From positions 1 to 40,521 of the forward strand of contig NZ_RQYL01000035.1 of NCBI RefSeq assembly GCF_003860125.1: 40,521 nucleotides of DNA, read 5' to 3'. The translations under genes were made by a program, and so were the position numbers. Source of the DNA: Fretibacterium sp. OH1220_COT-178. GTDB taxonomy: Bacteria > Synergistota > Synergistia > Synergistales > Aminobacteriaceae. The notes under the pieces were generated by a model. That model was given only the letters and a program-made list of their open reading frames with translations, made no database searches and was not told the origin of the DNA. Each line of letters begins with the position of its first letter. Within the stretch, counting starts at the first letter, position 1. Shown piece by piece: positions 1 to 10,434 of the stretch.

Positions 1-107
1 GTTTAAGCGAACTTTAGTTTTGCACCCGTCGGGTGCGGCAAAAATTGTTTGAAGTCTGTCTTTGAGACAGGTCAAAAATTTTGCCTGAGGATTTGGGCAA
101 CGTGTCG

Positions 108-1769
108 CTACAGGACCGCGTAGGGATTCTCGAAGATGCGGACATCCGAGCTGGTGCCGTCGGAGAAGAAGATCTGCATGGAGACGAACCAGACCTTCTC
201 CGCCGTATTCTTGGCAAGAAAACGCCCCGCGACATCGGCAGAAGGAGAGCTGTCCTCGCCAGGCTTCGGTTTTTCACGCATCCGGTTGGGGACCTTTTTG
301 TTAATGCCGTAGACGATCCGGTCGATGACGTTCCAACCTGCGCCCAAGGACCAAAGCTCCCGGAAGATGTCGATTTGGATATCAGTATTCCTCCCCTTGG
401 AAAAGGTCACCCAATCCGCAGAATCCAGAGCTTTCCACACTTCTCTCATGTATTCTTCGTGGAGATCAATTCCAAAGAGCCGAGGACCGTGCAGACCGCC
501 CGCCTGATCGACATATTTGAGCTCCAGCTCGTATTGGGGCCGCTTTTTCAGATCGATGGTGTGCTGGACATACCGTTCCTTTGTCGTAGGATTACGTTCG
601 CTCGAAAAACCCGTGGAGCGGAAATCCTGATCCGGCGAAACCCTGTAAAATATCTCCCGAGCTTCCTTTCCTGTGTGTGCGTAGAACGTCACGATATCCT
701 CACGGACACAGCTGAGCTTCAGACATATGCCGGAACTTTCCTGTTTTTTGCCCCCATCCCAAACTGTTTGAGTGGTTGATGAACCTGGTGATACGCCAAA
801 GGGAGCAATAGTTGATTCTGTAGGGACAGGGGGCTGATATGCCTCCCAAAGCCGCAATCCCGCAAGCAGCCGCCGCGACGGCCCCTCCGGAGCAGCCGTG
901 ACGGCCAGGCCCCACAGCAGGGTGAAGGTCAGGGCACAGGCGCCTGCGTCCACCAGCCAGGGGGTATGCCACCGGCCCCGGGGCATCTGGTGCAGCACGA
1001 ACGCGAGGGCGGACAGCGAGAGGATGGGAACGGCGGCGTTGAACCACGGCCAGCGGCCGGAGAGCTCGTAGATCAGGGCGAAAAGAGCCAGAAAGAACGT
1101 CCCCGTCTTGATGGAGAAGGCGCGCCGGACGATCAGGCGCAGGCATTGATAGAGGGTCGCGGCGGAGACGGACGGGCCAAAGGCCAGCGAGAGCGACCGG
1201 GAGTATTCCTGCCAGTCGAGGCCGTCGGGGTTTTCCCTCAACCAACGCCAGAAGGCGCGGACGGCGAGGACGCGCTCCTCCGGCAGGGGCGCGCCGTGGC
1301 GGGGATGCGTGACGCGCGCGACATAGGCATCCTCGTAAAAGTCCACGACGGCGTCGAAGATGCCGCCCGCGTAGAGCGTGGCAGCGCCGCGTCCCGGATT
1401 TTCGCTGCGATGGGTCAGGCCGTTCAGGCGTTCTCCCCACTCGGGGGAATTCTCCATGCGGCGGAGCGTGCGCATAACGCTCGACACGTTGCGGCCCAGC
1501 ACGATGGCGACGTCCCTCATGCTCCACAGAACGATGCCGTCTTCATCTGCGCTCAGGTGGCTCAGGTCGGGACGGTCGGCGGCGTACTGCTCCTCCAGCC
1601 GCTCGTACTTGTGCGCCGCGCCCGCGTCGTGCACCTGATAGTCCAGGACGTAGCTCTCCATCCTGCGGCGGATCGAGGCGCGCGCCTCGCAAAACGACAG
1701 GAATTTGTTCGTCAGCTTCAGCCGCAGCTCCCGCGGCAGGGTCTCCGCGCCCTCCCCGAATGTCCTCAT
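108..1769 (-). CDS. Membrane protein with N-terminal helix-turn-helix-like domain (possible one-component transmembrane regulator)
   Basis: The product is about 553 residues and I do not recognise a named family. The cytoplasmic-looking N-terminus (about 220 residues) holds a helix-turn-helix-like stretch, WSMRDVAIVLGRNVSSVMRT, near residues 80-100, followed by a wing-like segment. About three hydrophobic segments follow near residues 220-293 (cores FFLALFALIYEL, AAVPILSLSALAFVL and ACALTFTLLWGLAVTA). A soluble C-terminal domain of about 250 residues would then lie outside the membrane. This layout resembles ToxR/CadC-style one-component regulators in plan, not in sequence. I chose the ATG at 1769 because GGGGAGGG lies about 5 bases before it; ATGs at 1784 and 1811 lie inside or beyond the palindrome at 1783-1818 and have no ribosome site. 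DNA binding is inferred; the membrane segments are clear from composition. Confidence 0.72.
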   Translation of the reverse strand: MRTFGEGAETLPRELRLKLTNKFLSFCEARASIRRRMESYVLDYQVHDAGAAHKYERLEEQYAADRPDLSHLSADEDGIVLWSMRDVAIVLGRNVSSVMRTLRRMENSPEWGERLNGLTHRSENPGRGAATLYAGGIFDAVVDFYEDAYVARVTHPRHGAPLPEERVLAVRAFWRWLRENPDGLDWQEYSRSLSLAFGPSVSAATLYQCLRLIVRRAFSIKTGTFFLALFALIYELSGRWPWFNAAVPILSLSALAFVLHQMPRGRWHTPWLVDAGACALTFTLLWGLAVTAAPEGPSRRLLAGLRLWEAYQPPVPTESTIAPFGVSPGSSTTQTVWDGGKKQESSGICLKLSCVREDIVTFYAHTGKEAREIFYRVSPDQDFRSTGFSSERNPTTKERYVQHTIDLKKRPQYELELKYVDQAGGLHGPRLFGIDLHEEYMREVWKALDSADWVTFSKGRNTDIQIDIFRELWSLGAGWNVIDRIVYGINKKVPNRMREKPKPGEDSSPSADVAGRFLAKNTAEKVWFVSMQIFFSDGTSSDVRIFENPYAVL

Positions 1770-1782
1770 GAAGGCCCTCCCC

Positions 1783-1818
1783 ATAATGAATGCGGCCCCG
1801 CGGGGCCGCATTCATTAT
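1783..1818. repeat. Perfect 36-bp palindrome upstream of the HTH-membrane gene
   Basis: Two 18-base arms, ATAATGAATGCGGCCCCG and its exact complement, meet with no loop. The palindrome ends directly at the GGGGAGGG ribosome site of the gene starting at 1769. On the minus strand a TATAAT-like hexamer overlaps its upstream end. It also lies 34 bases after the stop of the Synergist-CTERM gene that ends at 1853. No T-run follows on either strand, so a plain intrinsic terminator is not supported. An operator for the downstream HTH protein or an RNA-end hairpin are the two readings I consider most likely. Confidence 0.85.
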
Positions 1819-1852
1819 ATAAGGCATATAAGGCTTATATTATTATCTGAAC

Positions 1853-3580
1853 TCAGTGCTTCCGGCGCAGGGAAAACGGAAGCAGTAACAAAAGGCCTGA
1901 AACGACACTCCCCCCATCACATCCACTACCACCAGAATTCGTTCTTGCCCTCGGATCAGGCTCAGGGAGAGGCAAAGACTGGTTGTTCATTTCTCTCAAA
2001 AGAATACCCATTCCATTTTTGCCCAACTTGAGCTCTTTTTCTTCGGTCCCCTCCTCCAACCGATAACGCAGCGCCTTAATGGCTGCGTTGTTCCAAGCAC
2101 CTTTGGCAACCTTGCCCGTCATACGAACTATAGTAGCCCCAGGTGCTGAGGATGCGGTGCGAGACGATACCGAATAAGCTCTATTCCTGAGGACCTCGAC
2201 TGAAGGTGCCCCAATCAGCCCCGTGCTCTCGGCTCGCACAGAGACCAACGACTTCTGTGTCGTTATGGAAACCGTGACGGTCACTGGAGTATTGCCTTGC
2301 TCATCAGGAGTCTCGCTGACGATTTCCCATCGCTGAGGATCGATGGGGGCAAAGACCTCATTCGGACTTGGCTTAGGCGTCGGAGTCGGCTTGGGCATCG
2401 GTTTCGGCGTCGGAGTCGGCTTGGGCATCGGAGTCGATCCCTCGCCCGTCACGGTAACTTCGATCGGGCGTGAGAGGTAGATGCCCTCACCGTCATAGTA
2501 GGGAACGCTTAAAGTTGTCTTGCCGGCCTTCAGCCCCATGATCTGAAACGTGAAAACACCATTCTGCCCAGTCCAACTGCCGGTACGATTCACCACTGTC
2601 CGATCTGCAATAAGAGTTTTCAAGGTGACGTCCAACCCAGGTTTCAGCGTAAATTTAATTGTTTTGGTCTCACCGACCTTCAGAGCAATTGGCGCCGCCA
2701 AGTCTCCCTTATCCTCAAAGCCGTATTGATGAGTCCATTCAGCCTCAAAAAAATCCCATGCGTAGGTGCCCTTGGAGACGAGTCCCTGCCCATCGGTTTT
2801 CTTCATATCCTCCCGAACCAACCGAAATCGGACTCTAAAATCGTTTAAGGGTACGTTGAATCCAAAATCCTCTGTGCCTTCCAACAACGCTCCTGCTGCG
2901 AAGGCCTGCCCTGGTCTGTAGTACTCGCTATAACCAAAACCTTGTCCAAACCGCCAAAAGATCACTTGAGACCTGCAGGGCAGTGAAATCGCCTTGGATG
3001 GTTCCCTGGGATCGATCAATCGCCACCTGAACCCCGTAACGTTGCCTCCGGAAAGGTTCAATTCAATGTACGGAACGGCATTATCCTCCTGCTCCAGCGT
3101 CGTCAGGAAGTGGGGCACTTTAGAGGTTCGGTTGACCCCGAACAACGTCCATTCGACATCGGTGTCCCGTAACCCGTCCTCTGAGGAAAGAGGCCAAAAA
3201 TCTACCCTATCTCCGGATTGGGAGGGGTAATAATTCCCTTTGGGATTGTTAGTAGGCTCATGATCGAAACTGGACAGCTGGAAGGTTTTCTCCTCGCCCT
3301 GAACCTCTTCTCCTCCTGCCCAATAGGTTCCGCCCTTCAGCGTCAGGGAACCCGCAGGAGTGCCGGCAGGCTGCTGTGGGGCACCCTGAGGATCAATCGT
3401 GTCGTTGAACCAGAACACATAGCGTTCAAAAAAGGCTGTCTCATAGACCGTTTTCCCTCCCAGCAGCCCGCATATGCTGTGGTGATCGAAACCCAAGGCC
3501 CAATTTTCCGCCGCAATTGCCGATGGAGCCAGTATCGACAGGACCATGCAAGCTATAAAAAACGCGTTTCTTACCCTCAT
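1853..3580 (-). CDS. Secreted Synergist-CTERM protein with Ig-like domain
   Basis: The product is about 575 residues. It begins with a signal peptide (MRVRNAFFIACMVLSILAP, then a SAIAA cleavage-like site) and ends in a C-terminal sorting signal: GGSGCDGG, a hydrophobic stretch (VVSGLLLLLPFSL) and RRKH. This is the Synergist-CTERM plan, in which the Cys-containing motif is thought to be processed at the membrane. The first ~380 residues are beta-rich and unassigned. A bacterial Ig-like segment follows, roughly 310-385 (VGETKTIKFTLKPG onward), then a Pro/Thr/Lys linker with repeated PMPKPTPTPKP units and a second domain before the sorting signal. The start at 3580 has AAGGGGG upstream and places the signal peptide at the N-terminus; an in-frame ATG at 3682 would put about 34 extra residues before it. 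It is probably a surface or envelope protein; its partner or substrate is unknown. Confidence 0.83.
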   Translation of the reverse strand: MRVRNAFFIACMVLSILAPSAIAAENWALGFDHHSICGLLGGKTVYETAFFERYVFWFNDTIDPQGAPQQPAGTPAGSLTLKGGTYWAGGEEVQGEEKTFQLSSFDHEPTNNPKGNYYPSQSGDRVDFWPLSSEDGLRDTDVEWTLFGVNRTSKVPHFLTTLEQEDNAVPYIELNLSGGNVTGFRWRLIDPREPSKAISLPCRSQVIFWRFGQGFGYSEYYRPGQAFAAGALLEGTEDFGFNVPLNDFRVRFRLVREDMKKTDGQGLVSKGTYAWDFFEAEWTHQYGFEDKGDLAAPIALKVGETKTIKFTLKPGLDVTLKTLIADRTVVNRTGSWTGQNGVFTFQIMGLKAGKTTLSVPYYDGEGIYLSRPIEVTVTGEGSTPMPKPTPTPKPMPKPTPTPKPSPNEVFAPIDPQRWEIVSETPDEQGNTPVTVTVSITTQKSLVSVRAESTGLIGAPSVEVLRNRAYSVSSRTASSAPGATIVRMTGKVAKGAWNNAAIKALRYRLEEGTEEKELKLGKNGMGILLREMNNQSLPLPEPDPRARTNSGGSGCDGGSVVSGLLLLLPFSLRRKH

Positions 3581-3816
3581 TACAAAAACCCCCTTAAAAA
3601 AATTATGATCAAAAGCAATATTTGCGTTCATTCCACATTTTATTTGCGGCATAAGTGACACCCCTTTCTTGGGCTTCACCACAAATCAATCGGTCTTTAT
3701 CCAAAGACAAATGGGCCGAGACAGTTCGCTAAAAATTTTCTTACAGCGTTTCCGGGCTAAGACGATACTCCACAAATACACTTATAACAACTATCAGTAA
3801 TTTCACACCTAGATCA

Positions 3817-3845
3817 ACTTTAAACCAACCCCTACCTTAAGTCAA
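3817..3845 (-). promoter_or_regulatory. Candidate sigma70-type promoter for the first Synergist-CTERM gene
   Basis: On the minus strand TTGACT (3840-3845) and TAAAGT (3817-3822) are separated by exactly 17 bases. This would give a leader of about 230 bases before the chosen start at 3580. The segment 3683-3881 is AT-rich compared with its neighbours and holds no gene. The match is moderate and the start site is not proven. Confidence 0.4.
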
Positions 3846-3881
3846 TAACCTCCAAACAGCAACGGGAAAGGAAACGTTTTC

Positions 3882-4115
3882 ATGCAGAAGGAAAAAAACA
3901 CCGCCGGGCGGGGCAGGGTATCCGCGCCCGAAAAAAACAAGCCCGTATTCACCCAGGTGCGCATCGACGAGGAGACCTTTCTAAAGGGAAAGATCCTCGC
4001 GGCCGTCTACGACGAGTCGTTCAACAGCCTGATGGTGCGCGCCGTGCGCAACGAGATCCGCGCCTACGAGGCCGAGCACGGCCCCCTGCCGGAGCCCGCA
4101 CGCCCGGAGTCCTGA
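3882..4115 (+). CDS. Small ribbon-helix-helix-like DNA-binding protein
   Basis: The product has 77 residues. After a charged, disordered N-terminus comes a pattern typical of Arc/CopG-like ribbon-helix-helix proteins: a short beta strand (FTQVRID), then ETFLKGKILAAVYDESFNSL and MVRAVRNEIRAYEAEHG as two helices. Such proteins bind DNA as dimers through the strand and often act as small repressors or antitoxins. AAAGGA lies upstream of the ATG. No toxin-like partner sits next to it; the next gene, DUF2958, is on the opposite strand and converges from the right. The family call rests on pattern only, and the function is unknown. Confidence 0.65.
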   Translation: MQKEKNTAGRGRVSAPEKNKPVFTQVRIDEETFLKGKILAAVYDESFNSLMVRAVRNEIRAYEAEHGPLPEPARPES

Positions 4116-4125
4116 CGCGCGGCCC

Positions 4126-4476
4126 TCACCCTTCCGCGTCATACCCCCTCGCCCCCTCCAGCTCCAGCACCTCGGCCATCGGCCGTATCGCAAAGCCCGC
4201 GTCCTCCCGCAGCACCGCGCCGCGGGACAGGGCCGCCCTCCGCATCTCCGACAGCGAGAAACATCCCATCCGCAGCTCGAAATCCCTCACGAGTCCCCAG
4301 AACATCCAGTCCCCGTCTCGTTCCTCCCCCTCCGCCGCGTAGTACGTGCAGAGGAGGGCTCCGTCGTCCCCGGCCATGACGAACCGCACGTGGACAAACA
4401 GGTCCCGGAAGGGGAGGTGGCGCACGCTTTTCAGCGGCGGCAGGCTTTTTTGGAGAACACCATGAGGTTCTTCCAT
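4126..4476 (-). CDS. DUF2958-family protein
   Basis: The product is about 116 residues. It matches my recollection of the DUF2958 pattern: an N-terminal LPPL motif, a strand (DLFVHVRFVMAG), a TYYAAEGE motif and the signature FWGLVRDFELRMGCFSLSEM. DUF2958 proteins are commonly carried by plasmids and integrative elements, and their biochemical role is not established. The ATG at 4476 has GGAGTG six bases upstream, so I prefer it to the GTG at 4485, which lacks a good ribosome site. The gene converges with the small RHH gene and leaves only about 10 bases between stops. It is transcribed divergently from the AAA+ gene, with a gap of nearly 390 bases. Confidence 0.72.
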   Translation of the reverse strand: MEEPHGVLQKSLPPLKSVRHLPFRDLFVHVRFVMAGDDGALLCTYYAAEGEERDGDWMFWGLVRDFELRMGCFSLSEMRRAALSRGAVLREDAGFAIRPMAEVLELEGARGYDAEG

Positions 4477-4862
4477 CTTCGACACTCCGAATGAGGGGAT
4501 CGACGAGCACAGCCATCAGGATAGGAAAAAGGCGGCGGGCAATCAATTGCATCTGAAAAGAGGCGTATACATCCTCCGCACCGCACCTTCGGGGCACGCT
4601 CCGGGAACGCGGAAAAAATCTTTCCGGACGCGGGCGAGACGCAGGGCTCTCCATGCCCCATAATACGAGGAGATTTCACTGGACGAACATCCGCTCCGCG
4701 TTGGAAGCCCCAATCCGTTTTCCTCCCCTTCATCGACCCGGAAAGGCATTTCCCACTGCGCGTATCTTTTGTGCGGGTCCGCACTCCCGTTGTGGGGGCA
4801 CGGCTCCGGCATTCGTGCGGAAGCCCTGGTGTTTTTTTGAGCAAATCCGGAGGACAATAACG
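4477..4862. other. Divergent intergenic region without a gene
   Basis: This gap lies between the DUF2958 gene (minus) and the AAA+ ATPase gene (plus). It must hold promoters for both, but I see no clear -35/-10 pair. A weak hairpin CGGAAA/TTTCCG occurs near 4610-4626. The open reading frame extending upstream of 4863 on the plus strand has no protein-like composition and no ribosome site, so I treat it as noncoding. Confidence 0.5.
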
Positions 4863-6893
4863 ATGCTGTTCTACAAAATTGAAATGGAGAGCGACAAGGC
4901 TCTGGAGCAGAAGGAGCAGAGGATGAGAAGAACCTGCTCCAGGCTCAAGGAACTGACGGCCGAAGCCAACGAAGAAACGAAGGGAAAATCGGCTTTTTTC
5001 ATCTCGGATATCGAGGGCCGGAAGGTCTCCATCGGCGCCGCCCTGTTCGTGGACCCCATATCGATGAACCGGCAGAGCCTTACGGAGGCGTTCGACGGGT
5101 TCTGCGGTCATACCCGGCTCCGAGGCAAGATCACCGGGACCCGGGAGATCACCGCCAGGGACTTTTCCCGGCTGCTGACCTGGGCGGACCGGAAGGACTT
5201 CATCCACGACGACGACGAGTACAAGGCGGGGCTGGGCATGAAATGCATCGAGTCCTGCACGGACTCCGAATGCGAGGAGTCCATGCTGGAATCGCCCTGC
5301 GCCAAAAAGGAGGCCCTCGCCGAGGCGAAGCGGCTGCTGTGCGGCGCATCCCTCCTGCCCGAGCTCGAACGGATCTTCGACAAACGATCCCCGGATCGTT
5401 TTCTGGGGAACCCCGTCCACTACGCGATCGTGTCGGACGATCCGCAGATCCGGACCTCCATCCGCGAGCTGCTGCTGCGCTCCCTGCTCCAAAGGAAGCG
5501 CCTGATGGGCGGGCGGTACTGCACCATGACCCTCGGGGTCAACGACAGCCTGTTCGAGTGCCTTTACGAGAGCAAATTGAGGGACGTCTACCAGTCCCAG
5601 ATGGGCTGTGCCCTGGTGCTGTCCTTTTCCATGAGCGGCGAGGAGGAGAGCGGCCATGCCGACGCCTCCTTCGAGGTCATCACGTCTGTCGCGGCCCAAA
5701 TACGCGAATTCCGCCGCGGCACCCTGACCGTCCTGGAGATGGGGCGCTCGGAGGAAAAGCTGTTCGACCGGATGATGGAGGAGCTCCACGGCATCACGTT
5801 CGTCAGGCTGGACGAGGAGGTCGTCTTCAACCGCGAGGCCAAGGCCTATCTGAGGCGCCTCGCCGAAAAAAACGGCGTCGCGGACTGCCGCTCGCTCGTC
5901 AAGCTCCTCCCCCGATCCGAGTCCGGGTACCTCGGCACCGACCTGAAGAAACTGTTCGACCGCTGGTACGACAGCTACCTCCGCAAGGAACTCCATCCCC
6001 AATATCGGGAACTCTCGGCGGAGCTGGAGAGGAAAAGCAGGAAGCCGAAGGGAGACGCCTACAAGGAGCTGATGGAGATGGCCGGCCTCAAGTCCGTGAA
6101 GCAGGTCATCCTGGAGGCCATCGACTTCCACAAGGCCCAGAAGCTGTTTGCCGACAGGGGAATCGGCGCGAAGCGGCCCGCCATGCACATGGTCTTTGCC
6201 GGCAACCCCGGCACGGCCAAGACGACCGTGGCCCGCCTGATGGCCCGCATCATGAAGGACAACGGCCTGCTCTCCGCAGGGGGCCTGGTGGAGGTGGGGC
6301 GTAGCGACCTGGTGGGCAAGTACGTGGGGTGGACCGCGCCGATCGTCAAGAAGAAGTTCAAGGCGGCCAAGGGGTCGGTGCTCTTCATCGACGAGGCGTA
6401 CTCCCTGGTGGAGGATCGCGGGGGGCTCTACGGGGACGAGGCGATCAACACGATTGTCCAGGAGATGGAGAACGCACGGGACGACACGGTGGTGGTCTTC
6501 GCCGGATACCCCGACCGGATGCGGGAGTTCGTGGAGCGCAACCCCGGCCTGAGGAGCCGCGTGGCCTTTCACGTCGACTTTCCGGACTACTCGGAGGACG
6601 AGCTGCTGGAGATCCTTCGTCTTGTCGCCAGGCAAAGTCAGCGCACGCTTGGGGAAGGCGCGGAGGAACGCATTCGGGGTCTGCTGAAGGAGGCCCTGGG
6701 CACGCCGGACTTCGGCAACGGACGCTTCGTGCGGAATCTCGTGGAGCGGGCCATGATGCGCCAGGCGTCGCGTCTGGTGCGTCTGCCCTCCGCGGAGACG
6801 ACGGATGAGGAACTGAAGCTCCTGCTGCCCCAGGACTTCGCCCCGCCGGCCGAGGGTTCGGAGACGCATTCCCGCATCCTCGGGTTCCGTTGA
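4863..6893 (+). CDS. AAA+ ATPase of the CbxX/SpoVK type with a large N-terminal region
   Basis: The product is about 676 residues. The C-terminal ~250 residues form a CbxX/CfqX/SpoVK-type AAA+ module: Walker A GNPGTAKT near residue 447, Walker B VLFIDEAYSL near 505, an arginine-finger region (NPGLRSRVAFHV) and a sensor-2-like GNGRFVRNLVERA near 618. Relatives are hexameric remodelling ATPases such as rubisco activases, SpoVK and EccA of type VII secretion. The N-terminal ~430 residues (starting MLFYKIEMESDKALEQ) have no family I can name. They include a Cys-containing acidic segment near 120-150 and regular alpha/beta composition, so they probably select the client. The ATG at 4863 follows GGAGG with 10-base spacing. 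The ribosome site fixes the start; an upstream ATG at 4653 lacks support. The client protein is unknown. Confidence 0.85.
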   Translation: MLFYKIEMESDKALEQKEQRMRRTCSRLKELTAEANEETKGKSAFFISDIEGRKVSIGAALFVDPISMNRQSLTEAFDGFCGHTRLRGKITGTREITARDFSRLLTWADRKDFIHDDDEYKAGLGMKCIESCTDSECEESMLESPCAKKEALAEAKRLLCGASLLPELERIFDKRSPDRFLGNPVHYAIVSDDPQIRTSIRELLLRSLLQRKRLMGGRYCTMTLGVNDSLFECLYESKLRDVYQSQMGCALVLSFSMSGEEESGHADASFEVITSVAAQIREFRRGTLTVLEMGRSEEKLFDRMMEELHGITFVRLDEEVVFNREAKAYLRRLAEKNGVADCRSLVKLLPRSESGYLGTDLKKLFDRWYDSYLRKELHPQYRELSAELERKSRKPKGDAYKELMEMAGLKSVKQVILEAIDFHKAQKLFADRGIGAKRPAMHMVFAGNPGTAKTTVARLMARIMKDNGLLSAGGLVEVGRSDLVGKYVGWTAPIVKKKFKAAKGSVLFIDEAYSLVEDRGGLYGDEAINTIVQEMENARDDTVVVFAGYPDRMREFVERNPGLRSRVAFHVDFPDYSEDELLEILRLVARQSQRTLGEGAEERIRGLLKEALGTPDFGNGRFVRNLVERAMMRQASRLVRLPSAETTDEELKLLLPQDFAPPAEGSETHSRILGFR

Positions 6894-6908
6894 GGCCGTG
6901 GGGCAGAG

Positions 6909-7378
6909 CTATTTGAAAGACGCCGGCGCCCCTTCCTCCCTGTGGCGCTCCAGCCAGCTTTGCAGAATCAGGGAGGCGGCGACCTTGTCCACCTTCCCCC
7001 TGCGGCCTCGGCGCGACACGTCCCCCTCCAGCAGTGCCCGTTGCGCGATCACCGTGGTGTACCGCTCGTCCCAGGTCGCGAACCTCCGATCGGGATAGTC
7101 CGCCTCGAGACGCCGGACGAGTGCGGCGATGCGCTCCCCCTCCGGCCCCAGGCCTCCGTCCGTACGCGTCGGCATCCCAATCAGGACCAGGACGGGGTCG
7201 TACTCCACAAGACACGCCTCGAATTTTTTGCGCCATCCCCCATTCTTCTCCGCAACGGGCCAGACGGCGATCCCCTGCGCAATGATGCGCAGGGGATCCG
7301 TAACTGCGACGCCGATACGGACGGCGCCGATATCCAATGCCAGGACCCGTCCCTTGGGGACGCTGCCTCCGGTATCGT

Positions 7379-7382
<4 letters not shown>
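6909..7382 (-). CDS. ruvX: Putative Holliday junction resolvase / pre-16S rRNA nuclease (YqgF/RuvX)
   Basis: The product has 157 residues, a normal length for YqgF/RuvX. It opens with the RNase H-like fold signature LALDIGAVRIGVAVTD, in which the Asp is a catalytic metal ligand. LVLIGMPTRTDG, TWDERYTT (catalytic Glu) and GKVDKVAASLILQSWL (final Asp) follow. Family members are described as Holliday junction resolvases or as nucleases that mature 16S rRNA. Its ATG overlaps the alaS stop codon by 4 bases (ATGA), so translation is probably coupled. The gene stops 15 bases from the end of the convergent AAA+ gene, leaving no room for a usual terminator. The alaS-ruvX order is common in bacteria. 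Confidence 0.93.
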
Positions 7383-10027
<2,645 letters not shown>

Positions 10028-10049
10028 TCGATAGATCCTCTCTCCTTCG

Positions 10050-10070
10050 AAAAACGGCCAGGGACGGCCG
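10050..10070 (-). promoter_or_regulatory. Terminator-like hairpin in the alaS leader (possible attenuator)
   Basis: On the minus strand CGGCC, a 6-base loop and GGCCG are followed at once by TTTTT, about 23 bases before the alaS start and just ahead of its ribosome site. Flanking GAAA and TTTC can extend the stem with one bulged base. An upstream GC-rich stretch (GTGCGGCCGCCCGG on the minus strand) could pair with one arm as an antiterminator. I see no T-box signature. Function is inferred from position only. Confidence 0.4.
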
Positions 10071-10146
10071 ATTTCATGTAGATTTTTGCCTTTAACCTGC
10101 AAATTCCGGGCGGCCGCACGACCGTCCGGATACCTTCCATCAGAAT

Positions 10147-10152
10147 ATTATA
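10147..10152 (-). promoter_or_regulatory. -10 element of the alaS promoter
   Basis: A perfect TATAAT lies on the minus strand about 120 bases before the alaS ATG. No good -35 hexamer is visible at 17-18 bases (TGGCAA is the best). It would give a leader of roughly 110 bases that contains the terminator-like hairpin. Confidence 0.45.
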
Positions 10153-10368
10153 ACCGCAAAATCCGCTTCTTTGCCATTTTATCAAGAGGATATTTCGACC
10201 TGTCGGTCCCCGCCTCCCCATGGGAGGTGCAAACAAAAAATCGCCCTGACGGCTCTCATCGAGATAAGGAACGAGGGGGCATTGATCGTCTCCCATTTCC
10301 CCGGAACGGCGAATGCCCGGACGGCCGGGGAAGGGGCATTGGGCATCCAAAGGGGCGGCGGACTGTCG

Positions 10369-10374
10369 TATAAT
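10369..10374 (+). promoter_or_regulatory. -10 element upstream of the DUF2339 gene
   Basis: A perfect TATAAT lies on the plus strand 60 bases before the ATG at 10435. No convincing -35 hexamer is present at normal spacing. The intergenic region 10103-10434 contains nothing else I can support apart from the divergent alaS -10 element. Confidence 0.4.
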
Positions 10375-10434
10375 CACTGTCGGCGCACTACGTCTTTGAG
10401 GCTCCAGACCAAAACGAAAGCGGGGCTGAGAGTA

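Noticed and set aside
22-36. Hairpin GCACCC/GGGTGC at the left edge as a terminator of the first gene
   Set aside because: The T-run lies on the wrong side for the minus strand and the stem is short; CTGTCT/AGACAG nearby also lacks a T-run.
10028-10146. A T-box riboswitch in the alaS leader
   Set aside because: No AGGGTGGNACCGCG-like box is present and the leader is too short; only a simple terminator-like hairpin remains.
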